DNA of 64,000 nt, taken from positions 10,974,001 through 11,038,000 of the forward strand of contig OZ176053.1 of assembly GCA_964247055.1 (NCBI GenBank), read 5' to 3'. Each line of letters starts with the position of its first letter. Position 1 is the stretch's first letter. Origin of the DNA: Paragordius varius. Lineage: Eukaryota > Nematomorpha. The notes below the pieces were generated by a model, which was given only the letters and a program-made list of their open reading frames with translations, made no database searches and was not told the DNA's origin. Position numbers and translations under genes: made by a program. Below, piece after piece: positions 1-11,800 of this stretch.

Positions 1-293
1 TTTGAGGCGCTTGTTTAAGCGACACGTGCCTTTGTATACAACTAATGACTTGACAGATTATTAGAAAATTGACCCTCGCTTTTAGCGCATTTTTATGGCC
101 CAATTAAACCGCGTGGATGTGGCAATAGGACTTTGTTGGACTTATGACTTAATATGAATCCAATATATTGAAAATATTTATGTATATTCGAAACAACTTA
201 CACCGCAAACTTTAATTTGCAAAACCTATGTAAACACCTTATGTAAATCTAACATTTTGGCAATTATTCGATAACACAAAGTTCTCCTCTCAC

Positions 294-733
294 CTTTTAA
301 ACGATGAATGATGGTTCAATGCGTTTGCCGCTGATAAACTATTAAGAATTCGAAACAGTCTAGATTCTTCCAGACCATTCCCTTCATGGCAAGTAATTTC
401 ATCATTATCAACATCATCATGAGAATTTTGAGTCATAAAATCATGGTTTAGTGCATTTTGAGTGGAATTCGACATGATAGTTAGAGCGGGTGTTGTTTCA
501 TTAAATGCAATACTTACGTTTCGCCCTCGACCCAATGAATGAAAAGGCAGGGCTATAAATTGTGTCGGGTGAGCCGAATCATACGCATGTCTATAATGAA
601 TGGAGAGCGGTTCACTCGCCACAAACTTATATTGATGGAGTTTGTGCGCTCTAATAAGTGCTTTGTATGGATCATGAAACATATCGGCATTTCGATCGGA
701 GGAGGAGGTTGAGTTAGGTAAATCATCTGCCAT
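294..733 (-). CDS. Unrecognised protein, first coding exon (partial gene)
   Basis: The reading frame opens with an ATG at 733 and runs for about 146 codons. It ends at a good splice donor (AG|GTGAGA) at 293/292, just before an in-frame stop, so this is probably a first coding exon whose gene continues to the left and out of the window. The peptide begins MADDLPNSTSSS, is hydrophilic, and has a Ser-rich start and an Asp/Asn/Glu-rich end. A better-ordered centre (HDPYKALIRAHKLHQYKFVA, then SIHYRHAYDSAHPTQFIALP) looks like a folded domain. There is no signal peptide or membrane segment. I do not recognise the family and assign no function. Codon use and complexity look like real coding sequence, unlike the A+T-rich chance frames nearby. 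Confidence 0.55.
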
Positions 734-1239
734 GGATGATTCGATTGATTTACTGTTTAAGGTGAGGGTAAATTTTTAAAAAAGGAATAAAGAAATGCAT
801 ATAATTTGATATCAATCAATTGAACACTAAAACTTTTGAGTTAGTTCAATTGAAGATATTAAAATGTGTCCAAGAGTTAACTGTAAAAATTAACCGATTA
901 TATCCTCATTGGATAATTATAAAAAATTCAATTATGGAAATGGCATAATTATTTATATTTTTGATTTATATTCTGATAATGTTACATAATATTCAATAAT
1001 AATGATTTAATAAAACAAAAAATACAAAATAAAAATTTTGGGGATCATGTTCAATTACTTACTTAAAACATGATAATTATACTATGCACAAATTATTTAA
1101 TAAAGATAAAATATTTCGTTTAAAAAAATGTGGAAAATTAAATGTTTAGCAATTATATGCTGAATATTTTTTCGTACAAAATTAAATTTACAAAAAATAG
1201 TAAATTTTAATAACTAATAACTATATAAAACAATACACA
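734..1239. other. A+T-rich intergenic spacer
   Basis: This spacer separates the unknown first exon from the repeat-bearing stretch before the Neuralized-like gene. I see only A+T-rich sequence and no supportable gene. Confidence 0.6.
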
Positions 1240-1519
1240 GTAACCTTCGGTGGCCGCCTAAACGGCGGGCTGCATTCATAATATATATAGCCTAATTAAT
1301 ATTTTAATAGATTTTATGCATAAAATTGTAAAATGCAAACACAATATAACATTTTTTCTAGTTCATTTCCAATCATACAAACTAATTCAGAAAAATTGTT
1401 TAAAAAATATCAGTTTTATTTAAATTTTATGAGTATATTTATGCAAATTATGGATTATCAAATTTTCGCGAGCCACACATAAGGTCTCAAGGGCCGCGTA
1501 TTAGACACCCCTTTTCCCT
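1240..1519. mobile_element. Probable short hAT-like non-autonomous remnant
   Basis: A G+C-rich patch at about 1249-1275 (GGCCGCC...GGCGGGCTGC) and a second at 1467-1517 face each other. The second has the order CGCGAGCCACACA, GGGCCGCG, TTAGACACCCC. On the reverse strand it reads as a typical hAT terminus: GGGGTGTCTAA, then G+C-rich CGCGG/GGCTCGCG subterminal motifs. The outermost bases are degraded and I cannot find a convincing 8-bp target duplication. A matching terminus, CAGGGGTGTCTAAT, occurs at 44569. The family call is an inference from terminal motifs. Confidence 0.4.
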
Positions 1520-1557
1520 TTTTTATATTATGAAGGGTAAAGAATGTAAAATATATT

Positions 1558-1640
1558 AAGACTTGTTAAAGATTTAACACTCACCTGCCCAGGGGTGAAC
1601 ACAGTGTAAGAGTCTGGCACCCTACCTTACCATATTGTCA
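1558..1640 (-). repeat. Dispersed repeat also present in the homeobox gene intron
   Basis: Read on the minus strand this stretch has the order GGTAAGGTAGG, CTTACACTGTGT, CTGGGCAGGTGAGTGTTAAA. The same motifs in the same order occur on the plus strand at about 16452-16568. The two copies differ in internal length. No terminal repeats were resolved. Confidence 0.45.
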
Positions 1641-1816
1641 CGCCTTTCTTATATTTATATAAATGACGTATTTTGATCTGTACGATACATTTTCATATAA
1701 TAAAAAATTCTTAGTAAATAAAAACCTTTGTTTTTTGGAATAATCTGTTAGACCTTTGGAAAATCCAAACATATTGCTGTTAAAAATTAGTTGAAATTCA
1801 CAAAATGCTATAAACA

Positions 1817-2428
1817 TTAAAAACAATTATTACGAATTAATTTTATGGCAACAGTATTTCCATATAAATCAAACATTGGCCATAATTTAGAAGATAATTC
1901 ACCATTTTTTCCCAGGTTTACAAGTAGATTCGTAATTAATGTGTCTTTGAATTGACCATTAATCGCTAGGCTTATTCTACCATTTGGATTTATAAATAAG
2001 CAAATATAATTATTTGTTTGAATGTAAGGCAATGGAATAGGTTTTATCCAGCAACTCGTTTGAAAATTTGGACAAGAATATTTCGGTGTTATATAAGTAG
2101 AAACTTTTTTTCGTTGTGATAAATGGCTACTGTTTTTCCATTTACTGTATTTGTGAACAATGTCCTGTGTGGTAAACCCAATTTTTAAACCACCAGCCCA
2201 ATTTTCTGATGTTTCAAGTATTTTTATACAAATAATTTCATTTATATCTACAGGTCGATTGGCGTAACAAATGCCCTTGCAAAAAGAACGTATTCGTTTG
2301 GCGCATGTTCGGTCTTCTGAGATACTTATATTTTCTCCACATATTTTTTCATTAAATAAAATATCGGAATAGCCTACAATCTAATTTAAAATTTATTTAC
2401 TTGTGTTTTTATTCAAACTATTGCCCAT
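1817..2428 (-). CDS. Neuralized-like protein with one NHR domain
   Basis: Two exons: 2428-2401 and 2373-1817, joined across a 27-nt intron in phase 1; about 194 aa. The protein starts MGNSLNKN, which fits an N-myristoylation signal, as in NEURL1 (MGNN...). Residues from about 13 to the end form a Neuralized homology repeat. It starts FNEKICGENISISEDRTCAK, continues FCKGICYANRPVDINEI and NWAGGLKIGFTTQD, then reaches NGRISLAING, and closes with LWPMFDLYGNTVAIKLI. This matches the NHR order (SED..A.R..SF..GI.FS.RP, W.G.L.IG.T, LWAVVDLYG). NHR domains bind partner proteins, for example Notch ligands or ligase substrates. Known family members usually add a second NHR with a RING, or a SOCS box; neither is visible here. 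The stop follows directly after the domain. A possible donor (C|GTAATA) just before it leaves open a longer spliced form to the left. I do not choose between NEURL1 and NEURL2 type. Confidence 0.8.
2374..2400 (-). other. 27-nt intron of the Neuralized-like gene
   Basis: Starts GTAAAT and ends TTGTAG. Removing it joins MGNSLNKNT to SYSDILFNEK in frame, which supplies the ATG and the myristoylation-type start that the main exon lacks. Confidence 0.7.
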
Positions 2429-2830
2429 TGATATAAAACGCTAAACATATTGGACGGATGGAAAAAAGATTACTTGATGTATTTATTTTAGATACTGCAT
2501 TTTTTGTATTGTCATAACTAAACATATTGTGATTGTATAAAAAAATTTATAACTGCTAGGTTAGTTAAATATAGAATACAAAAAAATTAATTATCCTTGG
2601 TGAAATAGGGCCAGATTTTATATTTTTATAATTTATCGAAAATAACCAAATATTGTAGGGATTATAACCACTGATATACATACAATAAAGTACTTATTTA
2701 AATAGTTTTTATTTAGAAAATCAAAACATTTAGTTATAAAACTAAAATCTACCGCAAAATCAGGTTACACATGACATGAGTCTGTTCATTCACTTAAAAG
2801 ACTGACGATTGTTAAATTATCAGCAAGGGT
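2429..2830. promoter_or_regulatory. Shared divergent promoter region
   Basis: These 402 bp separate the ATG of the Neuralized-like gene (minus) from the ATG of PHRF1 (plus) and contain no coding frame. Both transcripts must start here unless they have distant 5' exons. The sequence is A+T-rich, and I see no element that can be named with confidence. Confidence 0.5.
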
Positions 2831-5800
2831 ATGGGCATTGATAATTCCTCTTCTGACGACGCTTATTCCAAGAATAGAAGAAATCGAGGTATATTTTGTT
2901 TGTTTTATAATTTCAGATGATATTGACACGGATGATGACGATGAGGAATTACTATCATTGTTAATAAAAAAGAAACAGCTAGAGACGGAGCTAAGTCTAT
3001 ATATGTCTTTTAGTCATTTTTTTAAAAAAAATAGGTTAATTTAAAAATATTTATATTTTTTATGAAATCTTTTTATTATAGTGATGAACGAAAAAAGCCT
3101 TGATTCTATGGAAAACAAAACTTCTGATGAAACTGAGCAATGCCCTATATGCTTGATTCAGTTTACTGATCAAGATAGGGGAAATCCAAATATTTGCGAT
3201 CATTTATTTTGTTTTGAATGTCTACTGGAATGGTCAAAGGTATATAGCAACATGTTTGATTTTTTATTTTAAAAAATATAAATTTCTTAGTCAAATTAAA
3301 AAAATAAGCCACTATACTTTAATTTAATATTTTAATTTAGAATGTTACAACATGCCCAATAGATCGTTTAGCTTTCCAATATATTTATGTTAAAGACTCG
3401 AAAGGAAGTTTGTTAAACCAAGTATGAATTCGATTTATATATATATGTATATAAATTATAATGTATGTTTATTCAATAATTTATTTTTTTCGAATAATTT
3501 TTTAAACAAATTTGGTTATATAAATAAGTATAAAAAATTAATTACTTTTATGTATTCCAAATTATTTTCCCAGTAAATTTAATAATTATTATTTTTTGTA
3601 TTCTTTCATAAGATTGAGGTAGAATGTAAAACATATAATGATGTTGTGCCCGAAGACTTTACCCTTTGTCAAATTTGTGGACAGGGTGATCGAGAAGATG
3701 TGTTACTCCTTTGTGATATGTGTGATGATGGGTATTTATTTCCTTTATTAATTTTGACAATTTTAACCTTAAATAAAATTATTTTTTAATTGCATGGTTG
3801 TTTTGCATAGAATAAAGGTACGATATTTTATGTTTATAAAATTATCCAAATTTATAGTATGCTTAATACTAAGTATCATGAATTATGTTATAACTAGTTT
3901 TGCGAACAATTATCCCCAACACCCATAGTTTTTTATATAAATCAATTTGTTTTAGTATTGATGATACAAAGTAATCTTTTAATATTAATCGCGTATTTTT
4001 ATAACAGATATCACATTGATTGTCTTAACCCACCGTTGGTGGAAATTCCACTCGATAATTGGTATTGTCCAGCGTGTGATAGCCAAAAGGGCGCACAAAC
4101 CAGCACCTCGTCCAGTTCAGATGCCGAGGGCCAAGAAATCCAAATGAACCTTAGACCGCTGTCTAAAAAATTGCGTAGGAGTCAAAGTATGCAATATATA
4201 TATATATATATGTTATAGAAGTTTGAACTTTTTAAAGCAAATTAGATTAAACGGGTGAGTGAATTTTTTTTGGTGTACAGGAAATTTTTGATAATACTCA
4301 AACTCAAATAATTAATAACGTTAGACCTAAATGAATGTCTTTAATTTGATGACATATATATACATAGAACACCAGCTTTTAAGATATTGCATAGGAGTCA
4401 AAAATAAATTTCAAGATAATATGGATGTAATTTAAGTTTTGCTGTATAATGAAATACAAAAATCGACACTGTTTATCTGGTAAAATTGAAATTTTGAATC
4501 TTTTTTGCATTGATTTTTCATCAATTAATTGTTTTAAACATAAAATTTTCCAAAGATTATATAAATTTTATCCATTAATTTTAATTAATGTAACATATAA
4601 TAATCATAATTACCATATTATAATGTATAAACAGAAGTTACCAAATAATTAATCCTATTTTGTAATTATAGGGCTTACATCCAATAACAGAACCCGAATC
4701 GCACGATTTTCACGGCAACCTGCAAAGTATTTTTATTTTTATGGCCATAGCCTCAACAATTATTAATTTTGATAGCAAAATTGAGAGAATTACGCATTAT
4801 ATATTATGAGATTTATTAAAAATTAAGCTGAAATGCGTATCTTATAAAAATATAAATTTAATTTTCGACTTTTATAGTAAAGTCTTTATCAAAATTTTTT
4901 TTAATAAATTAATTAATTATTTTGTATATTGTATATATGATGTTTTCTATAAATGTTGCGCAAAAGTTAGTTAAAATGCGCCTTTTTGTTCGACAATTTG
5001 CATAATAATGATCTTTTGCAATTAATTTATTATATGGAATTTGGTATTGTTTAAAGGGTTATTCCTCATCATAACTAGATTCATATAGGAATACTCGTAA
5101 AAGTAACATTTAAAGATAGCTTTGTGAACCTATATTTAGTACCAATCAATCCCTTGGTATCAATCCCATTGATAGTATTGATCAACCTTCGACATCGAAT
5201 TCTCGGTTCGAAGATGTCACAACTAATGAAACAATCAGTCATGTGAATCCACATACTAATATTACCAATAAATATCACCATGGCTCCAAACATAAATTGA
5301 GGGATGTGGATCTTTTTAACCAACAGTTATGCCTTTTAGTTCCGCGCACCAGATTTAGTGAACGTATTCGAACCCAAATATTGTGCAATAGAGCTAATGC
5401 CTTCCGTGCCAACCACAGCAGCAATACTAATGTAAGCCAATTGTTAAAACAACTCAATTTAGTAGTTTTGAATCATATACATCATTCATAATTAGATTAT
5501 ATGTTTCTGGGCTAAAATAGCTTATGTTTGTTTTTGGCCTAGTTTATCAGTTTTCAGTACATAGATTTTCTATTTAAAACCTTTAAAAGAATATAGCTTT
5601 TCTGGAAAAATGCAAAGTTAACAAATTTAATTAATAAAAAATGGTAAACCATACCAAAAACAAATATTTTATTCTATTGTAATCAAATTTACTTATAAGG
5701 ATTAAAAATGTTCCTAAAGTGTAAATGGTATAATACTACCCGTTATAAAGATTTGATTTTAGAAACATACGGCCTTTGTTTCCTAATTTATTAACCTTTT

Positions 5801-8800
5801 CACGAATAAAATTCAAAAATATAATTTAGTTTTATTTTACCGATATATCAAAGAAATTTTTGTTCTTATATTGGGTTAAAGATGCTTTCACAGCTTATTT
5901 ATGGCAAAATATATATTTTAGCAATTTTACCCAAAAATAGGACATTAGTAAATTCGAAAAGTTCATAATAATTAATACTATATAAGCGCCTTAAAAAGTT
6001 TATCTTTATGATTACTTCTTTACAATATTACTATTTTTAAAAGTATGATTATAAAAATATCTTTACAATACATATTTTAGTTTGTTGAGGACAGAATAAT
6101 GGCGGATCCGCCTACATCTCATTCATCGTCGACATCTCATTCATTAAACTCTGCTAACGATAAACGACGTTCATCCTCCACAAGCCCAAACAAAACGGGC
6201 CAACAAAAGGCAATAGCAGGAAAAACTACGGCGCTTACACCATTAACCCAAGCCCCTATAGATGTGCATAATATTAAGCATTTGCTTACGGCCCTACGTG
6301 AACGTAGGAATAAAGCCGTTCAGGACATTAAACGTAAAATTAGGCGAACCAACAAAACCACGAATAAAAATCGAAAGAAATTTAGCAGAATACGACGTTT
6401 ACGAAAGGGTCATTATCGGCGTCGTAAACGACGGGCGGTTGGAAAACGTCGATTTTTGGGTAGGAAAAAGGGTGGGGAGTCGATTGGTCGCAAAAAATCG
6501 GCTAGCATACTTGCTGCTAGCAAAAGGCTTATGGTAGCCAAGGCTGCATTGTATAAAAATTTGGGCAATACCAATAATTGTAATGGGAAAAATACGAATC
6601 GCATTACTGGGTACTTTATGAGAGACAAGAGTCGAAATATGCCTAAACTAAGTAACAGCAATAGTAAAAATTCATGTTATTCCCCTAAACGATTGAGATC
6701 TTCAACCACATTCACTGGTAAAGATAACAATGATAAAGATCGGATTGGTCATGTTAAGCTTACGTCTAATATGAGAAGATATGGGAATGGAGTTCATATA
6801 TCAGCGGGTAAAACAAACACTTCTAGTCATCACACAATGGTTTCAGATAATACAAATTGGAGATATCGAACACAGGTAGATTTTTATAATATCTATATAT
6901 AACCCTTTTTACCATCAATTTAATAATTAAAAATAGCGCTAATAACAAACCAATGCTCCTCCAGGGGACCCTATTTTGTGATTCACTTGTATTTTTTTAA
7001 TGTCAATTTTAAACCTTAAATTTAACGAGGTTATATTACGTTTTGGCTGCTAAAATTGATAAATAATCCATTAATAATTAATTAACAATTAACCATTTCG
7101 ATGCAACATATAATTGTTATTGTTAATTTAGAAGCCTCAGGATTTAATCGAATCTCAACAAATCCTCTCACCAAACAATGCATGCGACGTAGCCAAAAAG
7201 ATTGATAACTACAACTCTCCTCTTGATATTATGGGCCGTAGGCGAAGTCCATTGTTTAGCCCACCAACTTCACCCAAAGCAGATCAGTTTATAATTTACA
7301 TATTTTTATTTTCTCCCACAAAGCTTTCAGTTATTAACGTTGATCAAATATTGGTTTGAATGTAATTTAACGAACCCTATTTAGACGGCTTTTTATATTA
7401 TTTGGTTTTGTTGCTACATAGAAACTACATTTGTGGCATTACTTGACTAATTATTAAGAATCACTGCATTCACAAGCGGTCAGACCTTTGACGGATAAAA
7501 AACTCTATTTATTATCTAGCACAAATTTGCGCGAAAAGAGCATTCAACGGCATCCACAACAAAAAGTGAGAATTGCATCAAAAATTGTTGTTCCAACAAC
7601 ATCTCAAAACTTTATTAATATGCCTTATATCAATGGTAGTCCAGTGAAAAAAAATCCGCAACACATTATCAACGCTGATACAGATAATACCAATTTTATG
7701 AGTTCAATTTTACAAAGTCAAGGCCAAATGTTACATGGCATGAGTCGAGGACGTACTGATGCCATACGTATAGCTTCAACCGGTCAATTAATATACAATT
7801 CAAATTTAAGTGATTCACCTACCAAAAAAACGGGTATAAAATATCAGCTATCTGATCGACTTGGCTATCATAGTCTAGCACATCACGGAAAATCAACCGA
7901 TAGTTTGAATTCATCCCTTGCGCTTATTTCCAAGAGTAAACGAAATCGACAAGAAAGGCAACAGTTTTTAAATGGCGGGACAAAGGCAAGCGGAACCGAA
8001 ACTAAGGTTTTAATAAATGGTAATGTTGTGGGGGATGATGATGGGATGATACATTATAATTATAAGACAAACAGTTTTGATGACCGACAAATTTATAACA
8101 ACAATAATAATCATCATTATAATGGTTATATTGATGATGAAGAGGTTTTTTTACATACTATACAGTTTTTGTTTTGTATAGAAGGATGTTTTGTGATTTA
8201 CTGTGTTAATTTGTGAACTTTTTTAATTTTTGGGAACTGATTTTAAATTATAAATTCAAATAAATTTATTTTCATTAAGAAAGTGAACAGCAAAATTTAC
8301 TATATAGTTTTATTTTTTTGCATACAAATACTGTTTATTTGACATTTTAACTTTTTGCATTAGAGTTCAATTTTAATCCGATATCCAAACAATATCCCCA
8401 ATCATACAAGCAACACTGTTGGCATCAATTCCTCACGCATATACGTTAGACATAGTGGACATTATAATTCCGATTCTAAATCTAAAACTCGATTGGAAAA
8501 TGGCAGAGATCACCATGCTAAAGTAAGCACATTATCTCATGCTGAAAGGAAAAAAATCTCTTCATCCACCACAGATATTGTTGTCAAAGAAAATAGATAT
8601 GACTATGGTTCCAACAATCTTGTTTCCTACAAGGATCATGATATTAGCAATAAACGTTATAAATATTTCCCTGAAACTAGGAATGATGCCGGCATTAAAA
8701 TCGAAAACGTTAAGAATTCACATGTCACACCTCATCGGAAAAGAGATAGCAAAAAGGATAAAAGGACAGAAAGCAAAACCAAATCTCTATTACAGAGTCC

Positions 8801-11800
8801 AATGTTAAAATCTGAGAATAGTGAAAGGAATTCCAGCCATGATAAAACAAAACATCTAAGTAAAGGTTTGAGAATATTTTTTAAGAAATAATGTTAAATG
8901 GATATTGAATAATGCAAAATCTTATTTTATTATAGAAAAAATTGTCAATTATCATCCTACAAATCAATCACCTTCAAACATCAATACGAAAAAACAAACG
9001 ATACAAGTTAGATCGGTTGCATACCAAGCTATAGAAGAGGAAAATAATGGAAAATTATTAAAAAGTAATTGTATTTCACTTTTAATCTTATTGATTAAGA
9101 TTAACATTCTGCATTTTTACTTAATTAAAATTTTATAGATTGTGACCAGAAAAATGATAAATCTAAACAAAAACGATTGAAATCAACTTTAACGGTCAAA
9201 AAATTTCTGACAACTCATTCAAATAATGTGTCTGATGATGAGGTTGAAGAGGGGGAAATTTTCGATTCCTCAACCAAATTAACAACCTTTGATCATAAGA
9301 ATATAGAAGCTGGAATTACAGCAACTCCCAAAAAATATGCATTTCATTCTAAATCATCATCTTCAAGTTCTGCAGGTAGCGATTCACACACCACAGATTC
9401 TCCACCATTTGCAAATGAAAGGACATCTGATGAAAGTAGTCACAGTGGTTATGATTCCGCCTACCAAAAAAGGAGTAACAAGTTAGAGAGATCTGCACGA
9501 AAAAATGCTAAACATAAAGGATCCAAAATAATGGGCCCCTCATCTGATAACGAAACTTTGAAATCACCAAGTTCATCATCTCATAAATCTTCCACGTCTT
9601 CAAATAGCAGTCATAAATCATCTAGAAAACGGGATTCCTCTACCACCAACGAGGAATATGACATTGATATTATAGATGATGTAACGAGTGAACCTGAAAT
9701 TCAGGTAATCGAAACAAATCCTTTAAGCACCAAAGATATTACCTCAGTTGTGTCTGGACACACAGAAATTATTACACTCCAAGGGGACGATGACATTCCC
9801 AATTCTAAAGTAGTAAATATTCCAACAATTTTCAATTCGAAAGATAGGCAAAATTTGTCACAACCACATATAACAAATACTATTGTGCCGCCACCTCCCC
9901 CGATACCTGCTGCATTGTTAAAACCTATGACATGTAATGCTTATAATCCGTTTGAACCGACCCATTCACCCTCATCATCTTCTCCATGCCACAATTTTAA
10001 GCCAGATCTGCCTCCTTTAGCCTTCGTAACTTTGTCAGCCTTGAATTCAAATTCAACGAATATTACAAATACCACAAAGGCACAAGAAATGTCTTCCATC
10101 CTTAATCCACCACCCTTACCGCCATTTAATACATTGTCTAACACATCGGTCGTCTCGATAACACAACAATGTTCAAACACTCCTTTACTCCATCCTTTAC
10201 CCTTGGCACCTCCGAGTTTTATGATGTTGCCATCTTTACATTATATCCCCCCTACCATAGTTAACACAACATCGATTGAAATTGATTGTATCAATAATGC
10301 ACCAAACAATCTACATAGCAAAACTAATAACCTTGACACATTGGTGTCTTCATCAAAGAATAAGTATTTGCTGACACCACCACCCCCCTTGCCTCCGTTA
10401 CTTCTTGCACCGTCAAAAAGTCCAAATAACCAAAATGTATTTATTCCCGCAAGTGTTTGTCACCCAATCGCATCAAAATGTGGCATAAATTTACCTGATC
10501 TACCACCCTTGATGGTTTTACCTTCTCCATTTCAACTTGCGTCAATACATACCGCACCAGAAAAGTATCATGAGGAAATTCCAAACAAATTACCCCAGAA
10601 TATTGATGCGATGCCTCCTCTTTTTACAGCGACAGTCACTGTGTCATCACATCCAATCTCAACCAGTATTGTATTCACCGAAACCAATAATACGGTATCT
10701 CTTGAATCTATAACGGTCCCTTGCAATCTACCACCTCTTCCTTCCAGCGAAAGACTTCGCAAATATATTTTGCCACCATTGAAAGCTTTACCTTCTGCCA
10801 CCGCATTGGTGTCAAAATCCACCTTAGAAAATAGTATGAAAGAAACCATTAACATATCCACTATTAATAATCCTTTAAAAGAATCAAATAATATTACAAC
10901 AACCACAGCAACCAGTGCAACTTATCGTTTTACCCTTGCTTCGAATTCTGCTTTCTCGCGACGTCTCGTACGACAACCCCTAATGTCTGATTCAACTCAT
11001 TCCTTATTTGACACTGAAGTTAAGGACACTAGTGAAACAGTTGTGCCCAACTCTGCAAATATTAAAGTAGTCGATGAAAACACTCTTCAAGCTATTGGTG
11101 CCAAAAATGAGAAATCGACTCAAAATGGAACTATAATACCCATTTCAACACATTCAATCTACTCTACTTTATCATCATTATCATTACCAACATCCCATAT
11201 TACTATGCAAAATGTTCCAAATTCATCATGTATGACAAATACGGTTTCAGTCCTAAAAGGAATAAATGTTGTTTCAGAACAAAAAGCTAATACTCTGACC
11301 TCCCTACCTGTTTCAAACAATAATAATAATAAAAATTACATCAATAGAACGATAACTTTAAACCCAAACGATATACCATTCCCGTTTGCTGAAGGAACCT
11401 CATTCACAATCATAGATATGATATCGACTGTGCCAGAACCGCAGTCCGAATCTATAATATTGGGTAAGAATTTAATTTTTCTTGTTTGTTTAAACTTTTT
11501 TTAGCCATTTTAATTAACTTATATATGTATTATATGCAGATAAAACAAAGTCTCAAACCACAACCAAAATGACGCAAAAAATTCCCCGAAAAACTGAAAT
11601 TATCAAGAGTAGTATTAAGCAAAAAGATGTCAATTTTACTTGTAAAAAATCAAATCCAACCCATATTGATGATAAAAATAGTCATAAAATAATTACAGCA
11701 GTCTGCCAACAGCAAGGTTTAGACGCAAAAAATAAAACAACTTACTCTAAACCAAAAAATAAATCAGAAGAAACACCCATTGTCAAAGCCTCTTCACAAT

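Noticed and set aside
5081-5457. Minus-strand frames opposite 5140-5431
   Set aside because: They are antisense shadows of a PHRF1 exon, whose plus-strand reading (RTRFSERIRTQ) matches the family and fits the phase of its neighbours.
6262-6661. Two overlapping frames inside the basic region of PHRF1
   Set aside because: They are out-of-frame readings of the Arg/Lys-rich exon, with no independent splice support.
9941-10906. Minus-strand frames within the long Pro/Ser-rich PHRF1 exon
   Set aside because: Gly-rich antisense shadow of poly-Pro codons; not a separate gene.
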